Assembly (NCBI RefSeq): GCF_947500045.1
Contig: NZ_CANMQQ010000007.1
Span: 62,001-126,000, forward strand
Direction of reading: 5' to 3'
DNA length: 64,000 nucleotides
From: an uncultured Ruegeria sp.
GTDB taxonomy: Bacteria; Pseudomonadota; Alphaproteobacteria; Rhodobacterales; Rhodobacteraceae
Numbering within the stretch: the first letter of the stretch is position 1; each line of letters begins with the position of its first letter. This document shows, one piece after another, positions 28,194 through 36,206 of this stretch. A program made the translations under genes and the position numbers. Below the pieces are notes generated by a model. The model saw nothing but the letters and a program-made list of their open reading frames with translations. It was not told the origin of the DNA and did not search any database.

Positions 28194-28806
28194 GGAGCAA
28201 AATCTGGCAACAGCCGAACTCACATTAAGCGGGACAAAACGCTATTTTGCCACCTATGCACGAAGGTCTGTTTACCTGATTTGTCGAGGTTCTTTTTCCA
28301 CCCTAGATTGCTTTCAGGTATCGTTTAGAGTCCCCCCGGTGAACGCAGACAGTTTCTTAGATCAGCTTCGCATCATGGCAGCGCTCTAAGACGGCCCCGC
28401 AACAGACTAAATGCTGGAAGCACTTCGAGCCGCCCTCATAGAAGCATTTGCCGGGACGGGGCCTTGGAAGCTTCGATCACTACACGAAGGCTTCAATCCG
28501 TATGCGCAACAGACCCCTGACGCCGACCCACAGTGGCTCGACAATTCTGCCTTTTTTTTGTCCTTGTTGAAGAAAAGGGCATCAACATTGTTGATCAGGT
28601 TTTCTGGGCGCGTCAGTCTGTACGGGTGAACGTGAAGCACGGCGCTCAAAGCACGAACAGCGTGTTTTGTATGTTGTGGCGCAGGACCGAGGAGGAGGAA
28701 AACAAGCGTGAGACCGACGGCGAAATAGATGGTGATCCAAGCTTCAGTCATTGAGTTGTAGGGCAAAATCAAACAACAGAAGGATCCTACCAATTCTCGA
28801 AACTGG

Positions 28807-29532
28807 TCAGATGAGACGCCGAGACAAGGCTAACAGAGCGGCATGATGCCGGTTCCTGGCGTCAAGTTTACATACGACATTGCCTAAATGATAGTTAACC
28901 GTCGACACGGACAAAAAAATACGTTCAGCGATTTCTTCGCTGGTAAGTCCCTGTGATACCCAGATAAGGCACTCTCGTTCGCGAATTGTTAGCAAAGATG
29001 CCTGGAGTGTTTCCGGCTCCAATTTTGGCGTTAGATAGTCGCAAATCTGATAGGCTGCGACGTGAAGCTTGGACCCTTGGTCGTGGATCACGTCGCCCAA
29101 GGATTTTCTGCTTTTCCCTGTGAACGAAACAACACTAACTTGCCCGTCTATACCACGCACAGGAATCGAGAGACCGTAGTAGATGCCATAGTCACGACCT
29201 TCCCAGAACACCTGCCTTTGTTGTTTTGGAAAGGCGGAAAGAAACTGTTTGGTGCCCCAACAAAACGGGGATCGCGCGCGCTTGGCCAAGTGGCAGACTG
29301 GATCAACCTGATCGTATCTGCGGTTGCAGTATCGACTGATCCATTCAGGCTCGTAGTTCGCTTTGAAATCAATCGTGCCCGAGATCGGTTGCGTTTGCGA
29401 ATTCTGGATCTGAACATAGCTGTAGTAGCTCAGGTCAAATTTTTTCAGAAAGTCGACGATTCCGGCCTCAAAACCTTCCCACATTTTGGGCCAAGGCGCA
29501 TCGTAGTCGTTGATTTCACCAAGCTTCGGCAT
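28807..29532 (-). CDS. LuxR-family quorum-sensing type regulator (AHL-binding, solo)
   Basis: 241 aa: N-terminal autoinducer-binding domain (about 1-165) and C-terminal LuxR helix-turn-helix (TIRERECLIWVSQGLTSEEI then AERIFLSVSTVNYHLGNVV). The six residues conserved in AHL pockets are all present with exact TraR/LuxR spacing: W64, Y68, D77, P78, W92, G120. ATG at 29532 gives the usual length. No luxI-like synthase occurs in the window, so it is a solo here. Divergent from the LIV importer operon with two inverted repeats between. It probably controls that operon in response to an AHL or related molecule (inference). Confidence 0.88.
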   Translation of the reverse strand: MPKLGEINDYDAPWPKMWEGFEAGIVDFLKKFDLSYYSYVQIQNSQTQPISGTIDFKANYEPEWISRYCNRRYDQVDPVCHLAKRARSPFCWGTKQFLSAFPKQQRQVFWEGRDYGIYYGLSIPVRGIDGQVSVVSFTGKSRKSLGDVIHDQGSKLHVAAYQICDYLTPKLEPETLQASLLTIRERECLIWVSQGLTSEEIAERIFLSVSTVNYHLGNVVCKLDARNRHHAALLALSRRLI

Positions 29533-29551
29533 GGAAAGACTCACTACTATG

Positions 29552-29592
29552 GTCTGCCCCGGCAGACATCCCCCTACGTGAAAGTGTAGGGG
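29552..29592. promoter_or_regulatory. Two inverted repeats between luxR-type gene and LIV operon (lux-box candidates)
   Basis: First: GTCTGCC-CC-GGCAGAC at 29552-29567, 20 bp ahead of the LuxR start, a 16-bp two-fold site of lux-box size. Second: CCCCTAC / GTAGGGG at 29571-29577 and 29586-29592 with an 8-bp spacer. Either could be the LuxR dimer site; the first is the better candidate. Binding is inferred. Confidence 0.45.
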
Positions 29593-29693
29593 TAAAGGTA
29601 TCCATATTGCAAGATTTGCCAGTTGTGAACTTCCCGCCTCCGTCGCACCGTGATGCGTCAAACGAAAACAACTCAAAATGGGAGGGTAAGCGA

Positions 29694-30935
29694 ATGGCGC
29701 AGAGCCAACTGCTTCGATCAACGGGTTTGGCGACCTGCTTCACTTTGATGACGCTGGGGGCTGCCTCGGCGGAAATAACAAAAATCGGTGTCCTGGCACC
29801 TTTGACCGGCGCGACCGCCTCGGATGGTGAGGAATTCATTCGCGGTGTGGAATGGGCGGTAGAAGAAGCGAATGCCAAGGGCGGTGTCGCGGGCTACACA
29901 TTCGAAATCGAAGTGGCGGACGTCAAGGACCACTCTGCGGCCAACGTCTCCAGCGCGGTTGAGCGCCTGCTTGGGACCGACGGGGTCGAGGTGATCCTGA
30001 CGGGCTACGCGTCTCTTTCTATGTTCGAGGTCGATCTGATGGCCGAAGAGAACATGCCCTACATTGCTGCAGGCCCCAGTCCGGGATTTGCCGCCATCGT
30101 CAGCCAGGACCCAGATGCATACAACTGTTGCTGGTCCTACACGGCGTCGTTCAAGGGCTATGAGACCGACGTTTTGCCAATGGTTCAAGAGCTTGCGGAC
30201 GCCGGAAAGGTCAGCATCGACGGCAAAACCGTCGCGATCATCAGTTCGGACAACCCTTATTCCAAGACGATTTCCGAGGGGATGAAAATCAGTTTCTCCG
30301 AAGGTGGTTGGGATGTTGTTGTTGACGAATTGGTCCCGTTTGGCGAGGTGAGCGATTGGAAAGTGATCCTTGCAAAGGTGAACCAGGCGAACCCCGATCT
30401 GGTAATCAACACGGATTACATCCCCGGCAATTCGGCACTGTTCCTAAAACAGTTTCTGGAAAACCCGACCGATAGCCTGATGTTCCTGCAATATGCGCCA
30501 TCGGTGCCGGAATTTGTCGAGCTGACCGGCGAACAGTCCAACGGTGTTCTCTACAACCTGATCAACGGACCGCTGGATTCCCCAAAATGGCCACGTGGAA
30601 AGGAACTGATGCAGCAGTATCGCGATAAGTTTGGTTTCGATTCCGGTGCTTACGGTGTCGGCCTCTATGAGATGACCAACATGTACTTCACTGCATTGGA
30701 GAAAGTGGGCGATCCGACCGATCACGACGGCATCGGTGTGGCCATTGGCGAAACCAAGGTCGCAACAGCCGCGGGCAATGTGGAGTTTGATCCTGAAACC
30801 CATGTAGCGCTGCAAAGCAATGACTACATCCCGGTGTCGTTCTGGCAGCTTTGGGATGGCGAGCGCGTCATGGTTGGCCCGGATATCTATGCCAATGGTG
30901 AATTCCGCCTGCCGCCCTGGATTTCTGAAAACTAA
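29694..30935 (+). CDS. LIV-type (family 4) ABC transporter substrate-binding protein
   Basis: 413 aa periplasmic receptor. The ATG at 29694 has GGGAGG upstream and gives a signal peptide (SQLLRSTGLATCFTLMTLGA, then ASAEITKIG). The mature N-terminus KIGVLAPLTGATASDGEEFI is the Peripla_BP_6 signature. This family binds branched-chain amino acids, amides, urea or aromatic acids. First gene of the importer operon; its ligand, together with the fused hydrolase downstream, is the main open question. Confidence 0.88.
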   Translation: MAQSQLLRSTGLATCFTLMTLGAASAEITKIGVLAPLTGATASDGEEFIRGVEWAVEEANAKGGVAGYTFEIEVADVKDHSAANVSSAVERLLGTDGVEVILTGYASLSMFEVDLMAEENMPYIAAGPSPGFAAIVSQDPDAYNCCWSYTASFKGYETDVLPMVQELADAGKVSIDGKTVAIISSDNPYSKTISEGMKISFSEGGWDVVVDELVPFGEVSDWKVILAKVNQANPDLVINTDYIPGNSALFLKQFLENPTDSLMFLQYAPSVPEFVELTGEQSNGVLYNLINGPLDSPKWPRGKELMQQYRDKFGFDSGAYGVGLYEMTNMYFTALEKVGDPTDHDGIGVAIGETKVATAAGNVEFDPETHVALQSNDYIPVSFWQLWDGERVMVGPDIYANGEFRLPPWISEN

Positions 30936-30942
30936 AAGCAGT

Positions 30943-30976
30943 GCGCCCCGCCACCTCTTTTGGTCCGGCGGGCGCA
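30943..30976 (+). terminator. Attenuator-like hairpin after binding-protein gene
   Basis: Arms TGCGCCC(C)GCC (30943-30953) and GGCGGGCGCA (30967-30976) form a 10-bp stem with one bulge and a 13-nt loop, between the receptor stop and the ATPase start. No T-run follows. Such hairpins usually raise receptor expression relative to downstream subunits. Confidence 0.55.
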
Positions 30977-30993
30977 AACAGGATTTTCCAGAC

Positions 30994-31731
30994 ATGACAG
31001 AACCCATCCTATCCGTACGCGGCATGTCCAAGCGTTTTGGCGGTTTGCAAGCCGTTCAGGATGTGAGCTTTGATGTGACGTCGGGGCAAATTTTCGGGAT
31101 CGCTGGCCCCAACGGCAGTGGCAAGAGCACGCTGTTCAATATCATTACGCGCGTCCCCTTCGGGGCTAACGCTGGATCAGTGACGCTCGAAGGGCGCGAG
31201 ATGCACAGGTTGCGTGCCGATGCTATTGCTCTTGCCGGTATTGGGCGCACCTTTCAGCGTGAAAACGTCTTTTCCGCCCTCAGCGCGATAGACAATGTGC
31301 TGGTTGCTGTCGAAAGCCAGGCGCGGGCTTTGGGCTTTCCGCAGAAAGTCGCGCGGGCGGAAAAGATGCTCGACCTAGTCGGGTATCCGCCCACAATGCA
31401 CAACATGTTGGCGGGCAATTTACCCGTTTATTACCGCAAGTTGTTGATGATCGCCTCCTCACTGGCACTAAAGCCACGTGTGCTGTTGATGGACGAACCG
31501 GCCTCCAGCCTGACCGGGCCCGAAATTGACAACATGAAAGAGGTGATCCTAGCCATACGCGGAGAGGGGATCGCGATTGTGCTCATCGAACATGTGCTCT
31601 CGCTGCTGATGGAGGTGTCAGACACGCTTCTGGTTCTCGATCAGGGGCAGGTCATTGCGCAGGGGCTGCCGGGTGATGTCATCAAAGACCCGGAGGTGGT
31701 CGAAGCCTATCTGGGGGGTGCATATGTCTGA
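30994..31731 (+). CDS. LIV-type ABC transporter ATP-binding protein (LivG-like), degenerate signature
   Basis: 245 aa. Walker A GPNGSGKST, Walker B VLLMDEPASSLTGPE and switch His in VLIEHVLSLLMEV are intact. The ABC signature, normally LSxGQ in LivG proteins, reads LPVYYRK at residues 143-149. ATG at 30994 has AGGA upstream at a long spacing. The stop overlaps the next gene by eight bases. It is otherwise of normal LivG length, so this is a substitution of the motif, not a truncation. Confidence 0.87.
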   Translation: MTEPILSVRGMSKRFGGLQAVQDVSFDVTSGQIFGIAGPNGSGKSTLFNIITRVPFGANAGSVTLEGREMHRLRADAIALAGIGRTFQRENVFSALSAIDNVLVAVESQARALGFPQKVARAEKMLDLVGYPPTMHNMLAGNLPVYYRKLLMIASSLALKPRVLLMDEPASSLTGPEIDNMKEVILAIRGEGIAIVLIEHVLSLLMEVSDTLLVLDQGQVIAQGLPGDVIKDPEVVEAYLGGAYV

Positions 31732-32503
31732 TCCCGCGCTTCAGGTCGAAAACCTTTCAGGCGGATATGATCCTGTGCAGATATTTCAGGACATTGATCT
31801 GGTTTTGCACAAAGGTGAGAGCATCGGCATTTTTGGCCCGAATGGTCACGGTAAGACCACGTTCCTGAAAACGCTGAGTGGCCTGATCGACCCATGGTCA
31901 GGCTCCATCCGATTTCACGGTGAGCTGATGAATCGCGTGGGCGAACGGGGCAGCCGCAAATGGCGCAACTTCAACTATGACGCGGTCACGCGCAGGCGTA
32001 TGGACCCCAAGACCGTGGCGCGCGCCGGTTTGATCCACGTTCAGCAAGGCAACCTCTTGTTCCCCGAACTGACAGTTGGCGAAACGCTGTCAATCTCTTC
32101 CGGAGCGGCCAAAGGGCGAGAGGGTTGGAGCTTGGAACAGGTCCGCGGGCTATTCCCGTGCGTCGCAGAACGGGGCGATCACAAGATCCGATTCCTGTCT
32201 GGAGGAGAGCGGCAGATGGTCTCGGTTGCCGCTGGCTTGCTCTCAGCGCCGCGCCTGCTGATCCTTGATGAACCCACGCTTGGTCTGTCACCAAAAATCC
32301 GGCAGGAACTGTGCGATGCAATTCTGACAGTGCGAAAAACTGGAATGCCAATCATTCTGATTGATCAAGATGTTGGGTTTCTCGAACAGATCATCGACAC
32401 GCTTTATCTGTTCGACCACGGGCGTATTTCAGGCCGCATGACCCATGCCGAAATGCCAGACCATGACGGGTTGATGGCGCTCTTGTTCGGGGAATATCAC
32501 TGA
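31724..32503 (+). CDS. LIV-type ABC transporter ATP-binding protein (LivF-like)
   Basis: 259 aa. Walker A GPNGHGKTT, signature FLSGGERQMVSVAAGLL, Walker B LLILDEPTLGLSP and switch residue in ILIDQDVGFLEQI, where the usual His is replaced by Gln-Asp. A longer segment between Walker A and the Q-loop (NRVGERGSRKWRNFNYD) is an insertion relative to LivF. With the LivG-like partner missing its signature and this subunit having a non-standard switch, the ATPase pair looks asymmetric. Confidence 0.87.
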   Translation: MSDPALQVENLSGGYDPVQIFQDIDLVLHKGESIGIFGPNGHGKTTFLKTLSGLIDPWSGSIRFHGELMNRVGERGSRKWRNFNYDAVTRRRMDPKTVARAGLIHVQQGNLLFPELTVGETLSISSGAAKGREGWSLEQVRGLFPCVAERGDHKIRFLSGGERQMVSVAAGLLSAPRLLILDEPTLGLSPKIRQELCDAILTVRKTGMPIILIDQDVGFLEQIIDTLYLFDHGRISGRMTHAEMPDHDGLMALLFGEYH

Positions 32504-33390
32504 TGGATGCAGCAACACTTTCTTCAGTCCTGCAAGGTGGCATTGTCCTGGGTGCGCTCTATGCGCTGATGGCGACCGGGCTGTCGTTGGTCTGGACGAC
32601 ACTTGGCATTTTCAATTTCGCACATGGGGCGTTTATTGCGCTTGGGGCCTATATCGCCTGGCAGTTTTCAAGCGTGGATGCTTGGGGCTTGCCGCTCTTT
32701 CCGGCAATCCTGCTGACCTTGGCAGTGATGTTTGCCGTCGGCGCCTTGATGTATTTTTTGCTGGTCAAACCCTTCGAGCGGCGCGCGGATGTGGTCCTGA
32801 TCTCGGTTATCACAACCTTGGCAGCGTCAGCCATTCTGGAAAATGGGCTGCTGTTGATCTGGGGGCCGCGGTCAAAGCAAATTCCGTCTCTGGGCAGCGG
32901 AGAGGTTGCCTTGGGCCAAATCAGCCTGGCCACAAGCGAGATTATCCTTCTGGCGCTGGTTCTGGCGATCTTGCTGGGGCTCGGACTATTTCTGCGCTAT
33001 GCGCGACCCGGACGCATTATGCGGGCGGTATCGCAGAACCGCGAGGCGGCCGAGCTCCTGGGGTTGAACGTGCCGCTTTATTTCGCCATTGCCTTCGGCC
33101 TGTCGGCTGCGACGGCGGGCCTGGCTGGTGTATTCGTGGGCACAATCCGTTTCATGAACCCTGAGATGGGTACGGAGCCGCTTATGAAAGCTCTGATCGT
33201 GGTGATTTTTGGTGGGGTCGCGCGGTTCTCCAGCCCACTTTATGCCGCCTTTATCATCGGCATGCTGGAAGCGTTTTCAATCTACGTTTTGGGTCTCTAC
33301 TGGGCACCCGCGGTGCTGTTTATAACCATGATTGTTGTGCTGCTGCTCAAGCCCGAAGGGTTGTTTGGCAACCATCAAAGGACGCTCTGA
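32503..33390 (+). CDS. LIV-type ABC transporter permease (LivH-like)
   Basis: 295 aa, about eight membrane segments. LQGGIVLGALYALMATGLSL and FNFAHGAFIALGAY are the LivH signatures, and REAAELLGLNVPLYFAIAFG contains the EAA-type loop. Its ATG shares one base with the previous stop (TGATG). Confidence 0.9.
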   Translation: MDAATLSSVLQGGIVLGALYALMATGLSLVWTTLGIFNFAHGAFIALGAYIAWQFSSVDAWGLPLFPAILLTLAVMFAVGALMYFLLVKPFERRADVVLISVITTLAASAILENGLLLIWGPRSKQIPSLGSGEVALGQISLATSEIILLALVLAILLGLGLFLRYARPGRIMRAVSQNREAAELLGLNVPLYFAIAFGLSAATAGLAGVFVGTIRFMNPEMGTEPLMKALIVVIFGGVARFSSPLYAAFIIGMLEAFSIYVLGLYWAPAVLFITMIVVLLLKPEGLFGNHQRTL

Positions 33391-33391
33391 T

Positions 33392-35314
33392 ATGCGGTAC
33401 GACCCCCCGCTTCACAAGACGCAAGGCCTTGTGCCCCTGCTGATCGCTCTGGCCGCGCTGATCGCTTATCCGTTTGTGTTCGAGGCTACCTATTTCCGGC
33501 ATGTGATCATCCTGGCTTTTGTCTTTGCCATCGTTGCAACAAGCTGGGATCTGAGTCTGGGCTACGGTGGCCTATTTAACTTTGCCCATGTGGGCCTGTT
33601 TGCTGTCGGCATCTACACCTATTCCATTCTGGCGAAGACACTGGGGTTTTCGCCGTGGCTGTCGATCCTTGCGGGCGGCGGCACTGCCGCACTGGTTGCG
33701 CTACTGATCTCTCTTCCTGTGCTGCGGCTGGACGGCATTTACGTGATCCTTGTGACCATCGCGCTCAGCCAATTGATCTATTTTATTGTGATTTCGTGGT
33801 CTGATGTTACCGGCGGAACCTCGGGCATGGTGACGCTGCCGACCTTGAAAATCGGCGACTATCGTTTGTCCAAGGATGGGCGGATCGGATATTATTTTGT
33901 GGGGTTGGGATTGCTGGTGGCGAACCTGGCATTTCTGTATCTGCTCACACGCTCGCGCCTTGGCCGGGCCATTGTGGCGCTGCGGGACAACAAATACTAC
34001 GCTATTGCCCGTGGCGTATCCGAGGCGCGAACGCGCGCGCTGACATTGATGGCAAGTGCCGTTTTCACCGGGATGGCCGGTGCATTTTACGCGGCCTACC
34101 TGCGGGTCGCTTCGCCGGATGCGTTTGGCATCGGGTTTTTGACGGTGTTGCTGTCGATCCTGCTGGTCGGCGGAACCGGCACTATCTGGGGGCCTGTAAT
34201 TGCTGCCTTTGTCATTTCAGTGCTCTCCGAATGGCTAGCTGGCTTTGGTGCGTGGCAAAACATCATCATTGCTTCTGCCATTATTCTTGTTGTGGTGTTC
34301 TATCCCGGTGGTCTTTGGGCTGCGGTGCAAGAACTCCGTGAAGCCGTAGATGCGCTGCGCACATCCCTTTTGGCCCGCTGGCGTAGACGCGAGGTCCGGG
34401 CGCGGGAAGATCGTTTGAACGCTAAAGAACGCTTCATCGAAACACGGCATGGATTGATTGCCATCGCAGATACCGGTGACAAAGGGAAACCCGCGCTGTT
34501 GTTCCTGCATGGTAACTCTGCCTGTAAAGAAGCATTTTACAAACAATTCCACGCCTTTCGCGACATGTACCGCGTGATCTCCTTTGATTTTCCCGGGCAT
34601 GGTGTGTCGTCGAATGGTGATCCGGAAACAGCCTACAACATTGCCGCCTATGCCGAGATTGCAGAGGCCGTTCTGGAGGACAGCAATGTGGCGGATGTCC
34701 GCGTAATTGGATGGTCGCTTGGCGGGTATGTGGGCCTTGAGCTGGCTGCGCGGGCGAATGTCGAGGTGCAGGCCTTGGCAATTGCCGGAACCCCGCCCCT
34801 CAATCAGGTACCGATTGATTTCGGACGGGGCTACAACCCTGACTCCCATCTTGTGCTGGCGAGTAAACAGTACTTTTCACGACAAGAGGCATCCGATTTT
34901 GGGAACAGCGCGACCGCACCGGTATCCGAAGACTCTGCCTTCCTCCATCGTAATTTGCGTCGAACCGACGGTCGGGCACGGCTGTATATGATTGGTAAGC
35001 TGGGCATCATCGACTGGCCAAGGCAGATGCGCATGCTCAGCCAAGGCAAATTTCCTTTCGCACTCTTGAGTGGAAGCGATGACCCGTTCCTGAACCACGA
35101 TTACATCGCGCGTCTGCGCTATGGAAACCTGTGGCGGGGCATCCCCCAGGATATTCCGGGTGGCAAACATGCGCCGTTTTTCAACAAACCTGATGAATTC
35201 AACATGCGTCTTCTGGCTTTCCTGCATGATGCAGAGCGGGATCGCGGCGACGAGAAGGAAAACACCCGCGAAATTGACAGGGAGATAGATCGTGACCCAG
35301 GCTTGGGTCATTGA
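33392..35314 (+). CDS. LivM-like permease fused to alpha/beta-hydrolase
   Basis: 640 aa in one uninterrupted frame; ATG at 33392 follows the LivH-like stop at once. Residues 1 to about 308 form a LivM permease (DLSLGYGGLFNFAHVGLFAV; EAA-like loop DNKYYAIARGVSEARTR; last helix near 288-308). A basic linker (about 309-355, RWRRREVRAREDR) leads to an alpha/beta-hydrolase, about 356-625: oxyanion loop LHGNS with H373, nucleophile elbow GWSLGG with S442, acid in SGSDDPF (D563/D564), catalytic H593 in GGKHAPF. LivM C-termini are cytoplasmic, so the hydrolase should sit at the inner mouth of the channel and cleave an ester, lactone or amide as it enters. The last about 25 residues are charged and low-complexity. 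Confidence 0.88.
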   Translation: MRYDPPLHKTQGLVPLLIALAALIAYPFVFEATYFRHVIILAFVFAIVATSWDLSLGYGGLFNFAHVGLFAVGIYTYSILAKTLGFSPWLSILAGGGTAALVALLISLPVLRLDGIYVILVTIALSQLIYFIVISWSDVTGGTSGMVTLPTLKIGDYRLSKDGRIGYYFVGLGLLVANLAFLYLLTRSRLGRAIVALRDNKYYAIARGVSEARTRALTLMASAVFTGMAGAFYAAYLRVASPDAFGIGFLTVLLSILLVGGTGTIWGPVIAAFVISVLSEWLAGFGAWQNIIIASAIILVVVFYPGGLWAAVQELREAVDALRTSLLARWRRREVRAREDRLNAKERFIETRHGLIAIADTGDKGKPALLFLHGNSACKEAFYKQFHAFRDMYRVISFDFPGHGVSSNGDPETAYNIAAYAEIAEAVLEDSNVADVRVIGWSLGGYVGLELAARANVEVQALAIAGTPPLNQVPIDFGRGYNPDSHLVLASKQYFSRQEASDFGNSATAPVSEDSAFLHRNLRRTDGRARLYMIGKLGIIDWPRQMRMLSQGKFPFALLSGSDDPFLNHDYIARLRYGNLWRGIPQDIPGGKHAPFFNKPDEFNMRLLAFLHDAERDRGDEKENTREIDREIDRDPGLGH

Positions 35315-35337
35315 GCGGGCCCTGAGAGGCCCGCTCA
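35312..35337. terminator. Bidirectional terminator hairpin between convergent operons
   Basis: Perfect 10-bp stem TGAGCGGGCC / GGCCCGCTCA (35312-35321 and 35328-35337) with a 6-nt loop, followed by GTGTTTAAT on the plus side. It overlaps the stop of the permease-hydrolase gene and lies eight bases from the stop of the convergent cyclase gene, so it can serve both operons. Confidence 0.75.
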
Positions 35338-35345
35338 GTGTTTAA

Positions 35346-36161
35346 TCACACCATTGCAAAGATGCGGGCTGAGCCACCAGTGCCCCCCGCATGTTTTGGT
35401 GCGCCAATGACCAATGTGGCACCGGCTGCTGGCACGCGATCCAATCCCGCAATATTCTCGATCCCAAAACGCCCTGTCGGGAGCCAAGCGTAGTGGGTTG
35501 CGAAGTCAGCCGAGATGCCGTGGTCCAGCGACAGCGTGTCCACTGCAATGGAACGCGCACCTGTTTCTTCGATCAGCATCTGTGCGGCTTCGACATGGAA
35601 GCCCGGATAGTGCTGCGCTTCACCATCAAAGTTGCGGAAGCCATCCGTATCAACCTTGTTTGCCCAGCCGGAATGCATTGCCACACAAGCACCATCCGGG
35701 ATGTCGCCATTGGTCGTGATCCACGCCCGGATGTCGCCCGGTGTCACACGCGTATCTGCATCGTCGGCAGCCCGGGCTGCGATATCGACCCCACAAAGCG
35801 GGGCGATTAGATTGGATACAGCGATTTCATCGACCGATGCTCCATCTTCGGAGAAATGCAACGGCGCGTCGATATGGGTGCCGGTATGTTCGTTCACCGT
35901 GATCTGGTTCAGATTGAAAATGTGTTCGGCGTAGTTGAACAATTGCTCGAATGAAAACTGCGGCTCGCCAAAGTATGTCGGGAAGTTGGGATGCAGCGTG
36001 TAGGTCATATCCTCAATGCTTCCGTGGCCCCGCGCTAATGCCGCAGGAGCCGTGGTTCCCGTCGCTGCCACGGCAACAGTCGATGCGGGTGCTGCTTTGA
36101 AAAAGTTCCGTCGCTACAACATCCTGTCTTTGACCGAGTTCATTACACAAATATCACACAT
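35346..36161 (-). CDS. Cyclase-family (kynurenine formamidase-like) protein, Tat leader interrupted by amber codon
   Basis: Metal-dependent hydrolase of the cyclase family; the metal motif is NEHTGTHIDAPLHF and SLDHG is present. The best start is ATG 36161, preceded by AAGGAG at seven bases: it reads MCDICVMNSVKDRML, then TAG (36114-36116), then RRNFFKAAPASTVAVAATG in the same frame, a twin-arginine signal peptide (expected S-R-R-N-F-F-K). The amber codon therefore sits exactly where the Tat Ser should be (TCG to TAG). The intact frame without it can begin only at GTG 36071, which has no ribosome site and loses the Tat motif. Either a recent nonsense mutation, a sequencing error or weak re-initiation giving a cytoplasmic enzyme. 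Last gene of the minus-strand operon. Confidence 0.78.
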
Positions 36162-36206
36162 AAGTTTCTCCTTGTCGGTTTGTTGGTGGCCTTTCCTGGC
36201 TCTTGG

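Larger units (their letters stand above)
27969..28806. other. Long gene-poor region with repeats and coding debris
   Basis: 838 bp without a convincing intact gene. It holds dispersed repeats (28022-28050, 28062-28140, 28162-28193) and, at 28691-28754, a block similar to the 3' end of the permease-hydrolase gene at 35251-35314. Frames of 72-128 codons exist on both strands but have no family signature and poor starts. The region looks like decayed DNA. Confidence 0.55.

Noticed and set aside
28407..28793. Minus-strand 128-codon frame starting like a membrane protein
   Set aside because: Only the first about 20 residues look like protein sequence; the rest is Ser/Ala-rich without pattern, so it is reported as part of the repeat finding rather than as a gene.
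36071..36161. Pyrrolysine or other recoding of the amber codon
   Set aside because: Nothing in the window suggests amber recoding, and the family expects Ser there; mutation or sequence error is more likely.
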